A stretch of 64,000 nt of DNA, taken from positions 85,908,450-85,972,449 of the forward strand of contig OZ020269.1 in the NCBI GenBank assembly GCA_963971225.1. The letters are read 5' to 3'. Below the pieces are notes generated by a model. The model did not search any database, was not told the DNA's origin, and was given only the letters and a program-made list of their open reading frames with translations. This stretch comes from Melieria omissa (Eukaryota > Arthropoda > Insecta > Diptera > Ulidiidae). Shown in pieces: positions 47,004 through 58,926 of the stretch. A program made the position numbers and the translations under genes. The first letter of the stretch is position 1, and every line of letters starts with the position of its first letter.

Positions 47004-47694
47004 TTAAGAAAACTCTTGTGGAAATAATTCAATGTCAATGTTTAGGATATAACAAAAGTATTAAATTTATTTTCCTTAAGCTTAAGTTGAATCGATAGGT
47101 ATTTCTATGATGTTCAAAAAGTAATACTTGAACTCAAACAAAATAATTAAATTCTAAATATTCTTAACTTGCATTAATTTTTTTTTATACAGAACAATTT
47201 ACTCGTTTTCTTATTGTGAACGTTGTTTATTATTTTATCAATGACAGCGAACGCATAATTTTCAAGTTGGGAAAAACACAACAAGCAAATTTGTTATTTT
47301 TCGTAAAATACTATTTCGATTGTATTAATTTACTTTAAAAACCAGCAAAAATAGCAAACGTGCTGCAAAGTTGGAATTATCACTTCTAATGGAGAATGTT
47401 TTATTCATTTAGCGTTACTACAAATTAGGAATTACTATAAAGTAGGAATTACATGAAGCATTTTAGCATTTATTTCATTCTAATTCGTTTCACATTCTCT
47501 AATCGTGTAAAATTGTTCGCAAAGCATGAAGGGTTTTCGAATGTAGACTTTAAGTGCCTCAAATTCCCCAAAGTTTAAATAAGCGCTTCAAATCTCCTGA
47601 AGTTTAAAGTGCTCCAATTCTCCCTATTCGTTCTCTAATCCGTTTAAAATACGTGTTGTAATAAACGTTGAAAAAAGTGTATACACCTTTCAAA

Positions 47695-47790
47695 CGGGTA
47701 CAATTTGTGGTATCACAATGGGCCCATAAAGAGGCCTAAGTGTGTCTCATACAGAGACAGCGGCTACAACCTAACAACCTAACCTTCTAT
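47695..47790 (+). mobile_element. 3' end of a non-LTR element with AACCT tail, copy 3
   Basis: GTGGTATCACAATGGGCCC, then GAGGCCTAAGTGTGTCTC, then ACAACCTAACAACCTAACC. It is the clearest copy of this tail family. The short A+T-rich DNA before it has no coding motif. Confidence 0.55.
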
Positions 47791-49195
47791 TCGTTCAACG
47801 TAAGTTTGTTCAGTGGTTTTTAAATTTTAAATTGTTATCAGATTGTTTTCAACTTCACAAAAGTCTTAACACCAACTTTTTATTACAGATAACAATTCTA
47901 ACAAGAACTTGTTTTGATAAATTCTGCCAAGTGACCCAAAAACTGTAATTGTTCAGACACTCTGCTTTCATGCCTTTCCACACGAAATCAGCTAAACGCG
48001 GCCATATTGCGGTTGATAAAGTTATTGCGACCAGAATTTTTAGATTATTTTCATCAAACTGACATCATTTTCAGCGTGTATATCTCATAAACTGCAAAAG
48101 CTCAAGCTTTTAATGACTAAAAATAAACACTTGCCTACGTACTATAGGCGCCAGAACGCGCGTGTGTCTTCTAGTGTAGTTTTGTGAAATATTTATACTA
48201 TTAATATGCATGTTTTTTTCTTCAATTTCATTCAAATAGGATGAGATTTTGCGCAACGGAGCAATGAACTTTGCAACTAACAAAAACAAGAAAACTCTTA
48301 GTTTCTTGCTGTGAACGATGTCAATTCGTGTCAATTGTTATGAAGATTTGCATTAATTTTTATTAATATCAAATAGATATCTATATAATTTTATGTGTCA
48401 TATATATTATATTTGCATAAGATATTAATTCTTAGAATTCTAAAACAACCAAAAACAAATAAAACACATTGAAAAAAATAAAACATTTACTGAAAACAAA
48501 ACAAAGAACCAAAAACCTTACTAATAAAATAATAAAAATAAAATGGAAATGATTAATGTATTAAAAAATATAATTAAATAATAAATAAATACAAAAAAAT
48601 ATATAATATAAGTAACGATAATACAAAATTAAATATAAAACATAACGTAATAATAAATAAAAAAATATCAGAATTAAAAGTTTAACGTGCAAACGTGCTT
48701 CGTCGATAAAAAATTTACATTAAATTGTAAAATATTTTTGTAATCTTTTTTTATGAAGTCTATTTGTGAAATGTTGTTTTCATTCACTTCAATTTGTGTT
48801 AGTTTTAATTTTTTTAATTATTGTTTAAATGTTTATTAATTCTTTTTTCGTAGAATATATTGTAGAACATTTTGAAGCTACGCCGGAAATATTTACAAAC
48901 AATTTTCAATTAGACCAAGAAAATTAAATAGTAAATATAAAAAAAAATATTTAATTATTTAAAAAATATTTAAATATAATATAAATATTTAAATAAATAA
49001 ATACATTTAAATATTTATATTATATTTTAAATTAAATATTTTTTTAAAATATTTTAAACATATTATAAAAAAAAACATATCTCAGATATCCAACTATTGA
49101 GAGCTTGTAATATTTCTCGGTGATTTGTGTGGCCGCAAAACATTACTGCATCGCAACTTGGTTCGTATTACAGACGGCTTCCAGTGATGAATTTT
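47791..49195. other. AT-rich interval without a recognisable gene
   Basis: From 48400 to 49080 the DNA is extremely AT-rich with AAATAAATA/ATATTTAAATA words. No gene or element end was recognised. Confidence 0.4.
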
Positions 49196-49205
49196 GCAAC
49201 ATTAA

Positions 49206-50435
49206 CCCTTTGAAGCATACATTTTTCAGATAACTTTTTTTCAATGAAAATAGTCGCCCTGGGGGTTTTCGGGGTCGCTGATCACGAATATGTAATCAAA
49301 TTTTTGAAATTCAGCAATCCAATATGGCGGATCCAATATGGCCGACAACATTAGTAAAACTTATTCATATCAATATGGAAATTTGTATATGGGGGTTTTC
49401 GGGGTCCCTGATTACGAATTTGATATCAGATTTTCGAAATTGAAAATGGTGGATCCAATATGGCGGATGGAATTTGTAAAACTTATTCGTATCAATGGAA
49501 AAATTAGTATCCAGGGGTTTTCGGGGTCGCTTATTACGAATTCGATATCAGATGTTCGAAATTCAAAATGGCGGATCCAATATGGCCGACAGAATTAGTG
49601 GAACTTATTCATATAAATATGAAAATTAGTATCCGTGGGTTTTTGGGGTCGCTGATTACGAATTTGATATTAGCTATCTGAAATTCAAAATGGCGGATCC
49701 AATATAGCGGACAGACGATAGCTGCTGCGTCCTTGTTCGTGTCTCCGGGTTTGGTTGAGAGCTGTAGTAATTGTTGTTACCAACTTGAAAAAATGTTCCT
49801 TTCTTGAACAACAAAAAATATGGTACGTATACTTATGACTTCTATATTGTGTCCGCCATATTCCACCCGCAATTTTTAATTTCGAAAATCTAATAATAAA
49901 TTCGGAATCAGCGACTCCGAAAACCTCCGTATACCAATTTTCATATTGATATGAATAAGTTTCACTAATTCTGTCCGCCATATTGCATCCGCCATTTTGA
50001 ATTTCGAAAATCTGATATCTGCATCGTCATCAGCGACCCCAAAAACCCCCTTGCACCAATTTTCATACAGATATAAATAACTGTAACTAATTCGGTCCGC
50101 CAATGAATTTCGAAAATCTGATTACGAATTTTTAATCAGCGACATTTAAAACCTAATAATAGTAATTATCATGATAATCCGTTGAAAACGTTTCTATATA
50201 ATGAATTTTCTTTGCAAAAAGTGACTATTTTTACTATTTGTTTACTGTTTTTTTGTTGATATTGACAAATTGATGAACAACATTCGATAAAAAAGTAAAA
50301 ATTTTGAACCATGAACATGTAAATACAGTACATTTCAATGTAGAATCATAAAAGTCGAGTCACAAGAACTTGAAAACTGAAAAAAATGGTAGTATTCTAG
50401 GTGGTACATACGTCTTACCACCGTGCTGCAAAGGG
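49206..50435. mobile_element. TTAA-flanked 1230-bp fold-back element of 122-bp repeats
   Basis: TTAA at 49202-49205 and 50436-50439 flanks the ends CCCTTTGAAGCA and (inverted) CCCTTTGCAGCA. Four units of about 122 bp in + orientation (phase marker ATGGCGGATCC at 49323, 49446, 49568 and 49690) face at least three partial units in - orientation (about 49850-50140). About 150 bp of unrelated DNA lies between them (49700-49850). The unit contains GTTTTCGGGGTCGCTGATTA and TTTTCGAAATTCAAAATGGC. The short frames inside (MADNISKTYSYQYGN, MADRISETYSYQYEN) are just repeat translations. No transposase is present. Confidence 0.85.
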
Positions 50436-52060
50436 TTAATTGATTTATTATATATTTTTTACCTTAACTTTTTATCCAGCAACGAACAAATCATTCAAAT
50501 ATAAACTCATAAACATTAATTAAAATTTTGCATGACAGTCTCATTAATCTTTTCGCCTTCTTTGTTGTCTGAACGTTCTATGGTTTCAAGAATACATTTT
50601 TCTTTGGACCATAAAATAGTTTAAACTTTTAGAAATAATAAAAAAATAATAAACTGAATATTTAAGTTTAAAAAAGATAAGTATACAGGTTTTTTTTTAA
50701 TGTTATACTTTTGCATAAAGAACAAAGAAGCAGAATAAAATAAGATACATTTTTAATTGGACTTTTTACTTTAGCTGAGATACTTTTTAAATTAATAATT
50801 TTAGCTGAAGTGAATTGTAAAATATTCAATTTAATTCAATGTAAAATATTCAATTTTTAATTATGCGTACACAATTTTTTGTTTAAGTAATTATTACTAT
50901 TAATTATTACAGCCACAACGATATTGGTTGCTGTCATATGACTACACTTAAAAAAACTGGGTTCAGTAATAACATTAAAAAAAATAATATGAAATGTTTA
51001 ATTAACAAATTAAATTAATAAATGTTGATTTAAAATTGCAACTTTTTCTAGTAAAAACCTGTAGCGAAAGGGTTAAGGAGTTGAGTTTAACAATGTTTGA
51101 GACAAATGGAAATTTAATAGTAGTTAGTCTTTCATTTGACCCGTCTGGTGTCTGAGATAAATTATCTCATATTTAGTCTCACCATTTGGTAACATTGGGA
51201 AATTTTTTGTTCGAAATCGTTAACCTTTGTGTGGAAGATTGATTGAAGAATCAGTTTAAGAAGTATTTGAAAGCGACCTTGGATTTGAAATGTTTGGAGC
51301 AACCTGAATGCAGTTTTAAAACGATAATTTTGTAAGAAAATCCCTTAAAATTGTATATATAGATATACATACATGGATATTATGGATATAGAATGTTTGT
51401 AAATAATAAGTGTCTTAGAAAAAAATATAGAGAAAACAAGTTTTTAGGGTTGGTCCTATATTTAAGTTCTGAATAGCTGTGTAGAAAATTCTTATATTTC
51501 CCTATTCCCTTTTGAAACTTGAACTTCTTGCAAGGCCACTTAACGTCGACTCGAACGCTTCAATGTTTTTGTTTTTGTACTAAGATACCATTGGATAAGA
51601 ATTGACCGGAACAAACCACTTAATTGGACCATTTTTCGTTGCCTAGAAAGCTGCAATTGTTTAGTCGGTAACTTTTGTTCTTAAACATCACGAAATGAGA
51701 GGTTTGGAGAGACATAAAACTAATCATCAAGAATATCTCTTAAATGTAATCTAGTTTAAGCTCTGTTAATTATTTGTAAATTCACAATGCTGTAGTTGTA
51801 AGGTTAATTGTAAAACCGTATCCTCTTAACTGTGCGATAACATAAGATATTTTATAACGATTTGACTATATAAAAAATAAATTCTATTCTATTCAAGAAT
51901 GTCTATACGGCCCTCAATACATCATATCCGCCAGACGACAGTTTGATCCTACTTCACTTAAAAAAGTCTGACATTCCCCAGTGGACAATCGTTGATAGAA
52001 AAATGTATTTTACTTTTGGTGTTGACCCCGTCAGTGCTTGAATCCCAACCAGACAAAACG
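50436..52060. other. AT-rich interval with a loose TTAA end and a retroposon-like tail
   Basis: GTAGCGAAAGGGTTAA at 51061-51076 resembles the right ends of the TTAA elements at 38404 and near 24737; its left partner was not found. TATAAAAAATAAATTC followed by TATTC repeats at about 51869-51895 looks like the polyadenylation end and tail of a retrotransposon, but no coding part was seen. No gene is recognised. Confidence 0.35.
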
Positions 52061-52064
52061 CACT

Positions 52065-52240
52065 AAATATTTTATATTTTTATTTATTTTTTTTATTTAT
52101 TTTATTTATTTTATTTATTTTATTTATTATTATTATTTTATTTATTTTATTTTAAATTATATTATTTTTTATTTTATTTATTTTATTTTAAATTATATTA
52201 TTTTTTATTTTATTTTTTTAATTATATATATTTTTTTTTA
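52065..52240 (+). repeat. TTTTATTTA low-complexity array
   Basis: The same nonamer/pentamer words as at 45 kb, over about 175 bp and interrupted by TTAAATTATATTA words. The 67-codon frame across it is spurious. Confidence 0.85.
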
Positions 52241-52301
52241 ATTTAAAATATAAGTGTGACTCAAAAAATGTTATATCTCCAACTATCCATAACTTTCCTT
52301 A

Positions 52302-52739
52302 AGGCTTGATTACACGAGACGAGTGACGAGACATCAAAATGGTACTAGGCCGAAAGAATTGGGATAGCGAGCAAAAGCGACGAGTTGTTCAAACGTATTT
52401 CGACACGCGGCGAGGCAGTTCGGTTTTACAATGCACAAAATGAACTAAGCAACTCGCGCAATTAAACTCAACCGAGCGAAAAGTGGTGTGTGACGCATAC
52501 CGCATGTCACGAGCGATTCCGCATGTGACGAGCGATTGCGCGAATCGCTGCGAAAAGAGAAAAATATAACGGTAAAGTAGTGGTCGCTCGGCCTAGCAAA
52601 CAAAATGTGATTCTAGTGGCTCTCTCGCCACTTTCATCGGTCACTGACTCAATCAAGAACTCGCCTAACCGTTTAGACGAAACGAGTACTCGTTCGAGTT
52701 GCTGTCTTCTCACTCTACTCGTTACGTGTAATCAAGCCT
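52302..52739. mobile_element. PIF/Harbinger-like MITE, 438 bp
   Basis: The ends AGGCTTGATTACACG and its perfect inverse lie inside a TTA duplication (52299-52301 and 52740-52742), the 3-bp target of PIF/Harbinger elements. ACGAGT/ACTCGT words occur just inside both ends, with more GACGAG words internally. The GC content is higher than in flanking DNA. No transposase frame exists. Confidence 0.85.
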
Positions 52740-52742
52740 TTA

Positions 52743-53990
52743 GTTCCGGAATGAAACCAACGCCTGTAAAACACTAATTTACACTTTTTGTTATAAAGTT
52801 ATATTTTTTCTTTTATTCGATTCCAATTGTAAAACACAAAAGTCATGCCAAATGGTTTGGTTTTGATGAATGAATGATGAATCGTCTTCGCTTCGCAGAA
52901 GTAATTTCAAAGCTCAATAACAGCGCAGACTGTTTCTTCAAAAAAATGTCCATTAATTTTCCCACCAATATGTAATTGTATGTGTAACGTTAATCCATTA
53001 CTACACACACAATTGTTGAACATTTCCAATATGGGCGTTTGAAACTGCTGTTTTGAGGTTTAGATTTCAAAGCCAACTAATTACTACAAGAACATTACGA
53101 ACAATAGCAACAAATTACTGGATACAAAAAAATAAATTTAAAAAACTATCCGTGTGGCAGGATGTCTGTTTGTTGATTATTCAATAGCGGTGTTCATCAT
53201 GAAAGTAAATTACTTCTGTCTGGTCTGTTCTGAAAGTTCTTCTATAAGCCTGGGTTAGGTAAAAGAAAATAAAAATCTACTTACAATACTTTGTAGCTGA
53301 ATAAAAAGTTATAACGCTCGACACAAACAAGATATATTTTTGGAATCTCAGGTTTTTAAGATGGATTATCTCCTTTTTTTTTAATTATTGTTTAATTTAG
53401 TAAAGTTTGAACATACTAATTAAATGAAGCGAATTCTATCAAAGGCAAGTAAAAGTATTTAAATGGGATTCGAGCGGCTTTTTTCAATATAAAACACCTT
53501 CATCACAAGTCTATAGTTTGAAATTTTTATTTTGTTGACGATTTTCAATAAGTGCGACAATATGTGTCACAAACATTTCAAGATTTTCTAATGATGTATG
53601 CAGGAGTTGCATTCATCTTCTATGCAGACGTTCTACACTTTTGTGGATAAGAAAACGTTATGTGACAACACTGTTTCCATAATGTGAAAGCACTCATCGT
53701 TATCCAAAAAAACTCAGTTTTAAGTCAAAAAAAGCTAAACTAAGCCATTTGAAGTTATCAATGACAGAAGTGTGAGCACCCTTAACATCATTGAAATGTC
53801 ATGTGATTTAGAATAGAGAACAGTATCTGCTTTAGTACACATTATCTTGTTCTATAGCATGTTTCGTTGTCTTGGCTTGTGTGCTGCTCATTTGCCGCGT
53901 TAATAGCCGCAAATCGTGAACACCGCCAACGTGACGTGCACAAGTTTTACACGATTTTGCTTTTCAATGACGAGATTAACAAGTGTTAAC
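52743..53990. other. Interval without a recognisable gene
   Basis: AT-rich single-copy-like DNA; no conserved frame or terminal repeat was found. Confidence 0.35.
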
Positions 53991-54754
53991 AATATTGGCG
54001 AAATTATTGTAATTAGGGTTTGCTGTTGTTGTTGAGAAGTTATTGCAGCAGTACGAAAAAAATACAATAAAACTGTATAATGTGCAAAAAAAGATTAATA
54101 TTAGAAAAAAATTATAATTTCATAAATTGCCAAGTGCAAAGTTTTGTTTGCCTCTAGCGGTCAAAATCAATGCACGAAATCAATTTATAAAAAGGCATTT
54201 GAAATGCTAAAAAAATTATTCGAAATATAATAAAAGTGCAAAACGCAATCTTTCTGTTATTGGCCAAAGTGATATTGAGTGAATATTTTGCAGTAAGAGT
54301 ACAAGAAATATCACAATAACAATGCCAAGTGAATTTTATATATGATGCGTGTGTGTGTGTGTGTGTGGGTGAGCATTACGATTGTATTGTGTGTCGGAGG
54401 CGTCAGCGAGTTATTTAGTCAAACAGTTAGAGTCCCATTGACTGTAAGTGCGCAAGAAAAAGTCCATAAATCTAGAGAAATAATAAATAACAATTCAGCG
54501 ATTGTATCGACGCACCAAGTTCGCGATGGCGTTGTGCGCCATTGTAAAATTTCGGTGACAACGCGTTCTTGTCACCAATCTGCGGTAATGGCGAAAGTTT
54601 CGACAGTGTCAGGCAACGCGATGAGAGAAAACAAAAGCGTTTGCGTGTAGGCACCAAACTTGCTCAAGCGACAGATTGTAGAAAGATTGTATGCAATTTG
54701 AGTTTTTTGTTACCTGTTCAACTACTCGAAATTCATCACAGCATAGATTCAGGT
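53991..54754 (+). other. Possible 5' exon ending at a splice donor
   Basis: The stretch is A-rich 5' UTR-like DNA, then GT microsatellite and GC-moderate DNA. It ends with ATTCAG|GTAACT at 54750-54760, a fair donor match. A 102-codon frame (54342-54650) begins in the GT run and lacks any known motif. This rests on composition and one site only. Confidence 0.2.
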
Positions 54755-55491
54755 AACTGATAATGTTACAAGTTTTAATTTGTTTTTATTGATGAACTAA
54801 TTAAGCACTTAGAGATCAACAAAAACAATTTTTTTAGTCTGTATTTTATTAAGTCTTTTTTTTAATAAAAAATTAAAAATATATAAAATATTTGTTTCAA
54901 ATGGAAACTTCACTTCATTGAACGATTTTTGTAATTTTTGATTATATGTAAAAAACAAATATTGTTTTATGGGATTGTAAATCGAATACGCTAAAAATCC
55001 TTAAATCTGAACTGAGTAAATATTTTTGTGTCTTCAGTTGATGAAAAGTTTGCTTTTACTGAGCAATTTGTTGAAACTCTTAAACAAAATTTCAAAACTT
55101 ATCACTAGGTATCGGATTTATATGCAAAAACTATGCAAAAAAATGCTAAATATGCAAACATATGCAAGTACGCAGTGCATATGTTAGCTCATTCTTAATA
55201 TTTTTAAATAAAAATAGTTTCTGTCTTGGTCCCGTTCAAATCGGAAGCTTCAAAAAAATATGCACTTGCATATAATTCCGATTCCTACTTATCACAAAGA
55301 TTTTGAAGTAAAAAAGGAGTGAACAAGGAACAAAAATCTGGAAAAAAAAGTACAAAGGTTCCTATTTGGGTTTGAAGAAAACTGAACTTTGATGGTCCGA
55401 ACACATTGAAGACGGCAACAATATGAAACCTAATTCACAATTCGATTTTTTCCCAAAACTAAAACCGTTGAAGTTATTTAAAGACCCTAAA

Positions 55492-55826
55492 AAGCCGCCG
55501 TGGCTCAGTTGGTTAGTGCGCGGTCCAACGAGTCGCATGCAGAGCGACGCAAGTTCGAATTCTGCATGTAGTAACACCTAAAAAAAATAACGGGAAATTC
55601 GTTTTCTTTTTCGGTGGCTGTCCTCTCAGCTGGAAATGGCAAACCTCTGAGAGTAAAAATTGCCTATGAAAAAGCTCCCAACCTGCCGTTCGGAACCGGC
55701 ATAAAACTGTAGGTCCCTTCCACCCGCGTACAAAATTAACACGCACAACACGGGTGGTTGCGGGAAGCTAGGCCTTAGTCTCGCGTAAGCGGGCTGTCGT
55801 GCCAATCAATTAATTAAATTAAAAAA
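55492..55826 (+). mobile_element. tRNA-headed SINE, copy 4 (best preserved)
   Basis: The head GCCGCCGTGGCTCAGTTGG contains a canonical A box (TGGCTCAGTTGG); the B box AGTTCGAATTC follows 40-45 bp on. The body CTGCCGTTCGGAACCGGC..AAACTGTAGGTCCCTTCC is shared with copies 1-3, although its head differs from theirs. A 3' part with GGGTGGTTGCGGGAAGC and an AATTAATTAAATT tail ends it. So at least two tRNA heads share one body. Confidence 0.75.
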
Positions 55827-56089
55827 ATGCCACTTCAATTTACAAAGTCATCTAATTAAATCAATCAATTTAACATCAAAATCACCTTTGCAAATTTCCA
55901 TAATCACGAATTCATTGCATTAATTAGATACTTTGTCTAACAAGAAACAATTAATTGTGATTAAATGTAATTAATTGGCTTTCAATATTCATACCTGCAG
56001 AACTATGACATCAAACGTTTGCGTTTTTTCCTCATTTGTAAACTTTCTCACTCAAGAACTTTCATTTTTTGCAATTCGACTCAATCGAT

Positions 56090-57560
56090 GTTCTTTGTTA
56101 TTTAGAAATCTTGAAAAAATCCATTAACACAGAATTAAAAATTCCTAAACTGTATACTAAACAATTGCTTCTCCTAAAATTCCTCCGAGATTCTCTCAAA
56201 TCTAGAAGAAAATATCCTAATCTGGCTCCACTGCCAAGACAGATTTGCCCCACAATCAAGCAGAGTGGATTCAAAGAATTAATCAAACTTATTCAAACTC
56301 TTGATACTCTTTTCAACTTCCAACTGCAACAAAAACAATTAGTACATAATAATTATAAAAATCGAAACTGTACCCGACAGTTCCTCTCAAATTTAGAATG
56401 AAAAATGTGTATCTGGCAACACTGTCAAGACAGTCGACAATGAATCCTGAACTGAATGAACTAATCCAAACTAATTGATATTCTTTTGAACTGTCAACGC
56501 AACAGCAACAATAACAATGTGTTCATAATTATTACCAAAAAAACGGCACGAAATATCCTAATCTGGCAACACTGCTAAGACAGATTTGTCCTACAACCAG
56601 CGTAGATCACCAGCGTGGTGCACTTTTGAACTTTCAACGCAGCAATAACAATAACAATGTGTTCATAATTATTTTCAAAAATCGAAACTTTAGAATGAAA
56701 AAGTCTAATCTGGCAACACTGCCAAGACAAATTTGATCCACAATGAATCAAGCAAATCCAACTTATTAATTCAACTAATCCAAACAATTGATACTTTTTT
56801 GAACTTTCAACACAACAACAACAAAAACAATCAGTTCATAATTATTATCAAAAAACCGACACGAAATATATTAATCTGGCAAAGCTGCCAAGACTGATTT
56901 GCGAAACAATAAAGCAGCGTAGATCCAAACAATTAATCAAACTATTTCAAACAGTTGGTGCACTTTTGAACTTTCAACGCAGCCACAACAATAATAATGT
57001 GTTCATAATTATTTTCAAAAATCCAAACTTTAGAATGAAAAAGTCTAATCTGGCAACACTGCCAAGACAAATTTGATCCACAATGAATCAAGCAAATCCA
57101 ACTTGTTAATTCAACTAATCCAAACAATTGATACACTTCTGAACTTTCAACGCAACAACAACAATAAAAAATGTTTTCATAACTATTATCAAAAATCAAA
57201 TCTTTTCTCGAACACTTTCTCTCAAATTTAAAAGGAAATATCCTAATCGGTCAACGCTGCCAAGACAGATTTGATCAATAATCAATCAAAGCAAATCCAA
57301 ATTGTTAATCAAACTAATCAAAACATTTGATACTCGTTTGAACTTTTAGCGCAACAACAACAATAACAATCTTTTGTCTCTCAAATCTACAAGAAAATTT
57401 CTAGTCTGGCTACACTGCCAAGGCAGATTTGATCAACAATGAATTTGCTTGATTGATTGTTATTCAAACTAATCTAAACTGATTGATATTCTTTTGAACT
57501 TTCAACGCAACAACAACAAAAACAATCAATTCATTCTTGTCGTCAAAAATCCAAACTATT
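56090..57560 (+). repeat. Eight-unit diverged tandem repeat, ~170 bp, with TCTGGCAACACTG
   Basis: The marker TCTGGCAACACTGCCAAGAC occurs, with variation, at 56221, 56412, 56562, 56709, 56875, 57049, 57247 and 57405, spaced 147-198 bp. Each unit also has AATCAA..CTAATCCAAACAATTGATAC, GAACTTTCAACGCAACAACAAC and TGTTCATAATTATTATCAAAAATC. The marker equals the terminal sequence of the hAT-like MITE at 18024-18565. A 110-codon frame at 56069-56401 is part of it and considered accidental. Confidence 0.85.
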
Positions 57561-58690
57561 TATACTTTTTCTAACTACTAATGTAAACGAAACAAATATA
57601 AATATTGTATTTTTGCTATCTGCTGTAATACGAGTGTGTTTGTGCCGCATTTAATAAACATTTGACGCTTCACATTTTTACAGTTACAGCTCTTGTTTAC
57701 ACTTGTTAGTTTAGTAGCTTATTTCAATTTAATTTGTTGCCATTTGTTTGGTTGTTTGGCAAATTTTTAGCGTTTTTCATAAACATCTTTTCATTTCAAG
57801 CAAAACTTTGGCTTATGTCATAGTTTTTAAAGCTGTGTCGTTTTTTTTTTAAATGTGTTCATAAAACAGCTGAAACAATTATTTTTTATATGGCAAATAT
57901 TTAGTTGAAAATGCTTTCATTTACATTTAAAATAAAAAGGGTTTGTTTTTTTTTTAATAAATTTGTGCGCTATGACAACAATGCGTCGTGACTTTGCTTT
58001 ATATAAACGACATTTATAGGGGTATTTTTATAGTATATAGTTTTGGAATTAAGTATCAAAGCTGACTACACAATTAAACAATTTAGTTATTTAACTTAGT
58101 TGTGTACACCGTTAATTTGCTTTAGTTGTGCTTTAAATATTTGTGTCAAAGTGCTAAGTGAGCTTAGTTAAAGTGACGTTTATTTTTTTTAATTAAATTG
58201 TTTTTAAAAATATACTTTTGTTAACTAACTGTTTAGCTCTGCTCTAACTTTTGCTACTACATTATTTTCTATTTACACTTTTCTCTTTGCATTCATTTTT
58301 ACTGGGCAATTGACAAATCATTGTGAATCGGCGCCTCTCACGCTCGAACAATGAAATCAATTTATGAAAAAATTACAGCGACTTGTTGTTTAACTTGCAA
58401 ATCGCATTCAAAGTTAATCAGCAAAATTATCACAAACGAATTAAGACCAATTTTGATTGACCCTCACATCCGCATTGCATTCGGAAAATGACAACGTTTG
58501 TCGCTGTTTATAATACTCGATTATCTCACTATTTTTTTAGAACTTATAAATACTTTGATGTGTTGAATCAAAATACGGTTTCTATATTACTTAACTTTTC
58601 AATTTGAAAATCTGTCTTACTTGGAAATCAGCGTCAGAGTTTGATCATCAACTGTCAGCTGTATTTGAATTGGCAGCACTGAACGGTATC
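57561..58690. other. AT-rich interval without a recognisable gene
   Basis: T-rich DNA with several runs of 8-10 T. No frame, element end or RNA gene was recognised. Confidence 0.4.
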
Positions 58691-58699
58691 GTTGAACAC

Positions 58700-58718
58700 A
58701 GAACTCAAAATGAGTTCT
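58700..58718. repeat. Perfect 8-bp inverted repeat AGAACTCA/TGAGTTCT
   Basis: Arms of 8 bp flank AAA. It lies just before a 58-bp tandem duplication with which it shares GAGTC words. Confidence 0.7.
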
Positions 58719-58810
58719 GAGTCGGAGGTTTGAAGAGTCAGAACATCAGCTGCCAATTGTCTCTGGGCGTATTCAGAAGACTTATTGGTTACAAAACTAA
58801 AAAATTAGTT

Positions 58811-58926
58811 TAGAATAAGAGTCCACGGAGTCTGGTCTTCAACTCTCAGCTGCATTCGGATATGAGTCTAGAATTAGAGTCTGCGGAGTCTAGTCTTCAA
58901 CTCTCAGCTGTATTGGGGCAACATGG
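58811..58926 (+). repeat. 58-bp tandem duplication
   Basis: TAGAATAAGAGTCCACGGAG at 58811 recurs as TAGAATTAGAGTCTGCGGAG at 58869. Both are followed by CTCAACTCTCAGCTG-like sequence. Further CAGCTG-bearing relatives (58655-58760) suggest a longer, older array. Confidence 0.8.

Noticed and set aside
49338..50103. Several MADxISxTYSYQYxN frames that looked like a gene family
   Set aside because: They are translations of the 122-bp repeat in both orientations.
54342..54650. 102-codon frame beginning MMRVCVCVWVS
   Set aside because: It starts in a GT microsatellite and carries no motif after it.
55492..55565. Possible tRNA gene
   Set aside because: A and B boxes are present, but the cloverleaf is imperfect, the sequence continues into a SINE body shared with other copies, and it ends in an AT-rich tail.
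56069..56401. 110-codon frame that might be a small protein
   Set aside because: It lies in the first unit of the eight-unit satellite, and the frame is not kept in the other units.
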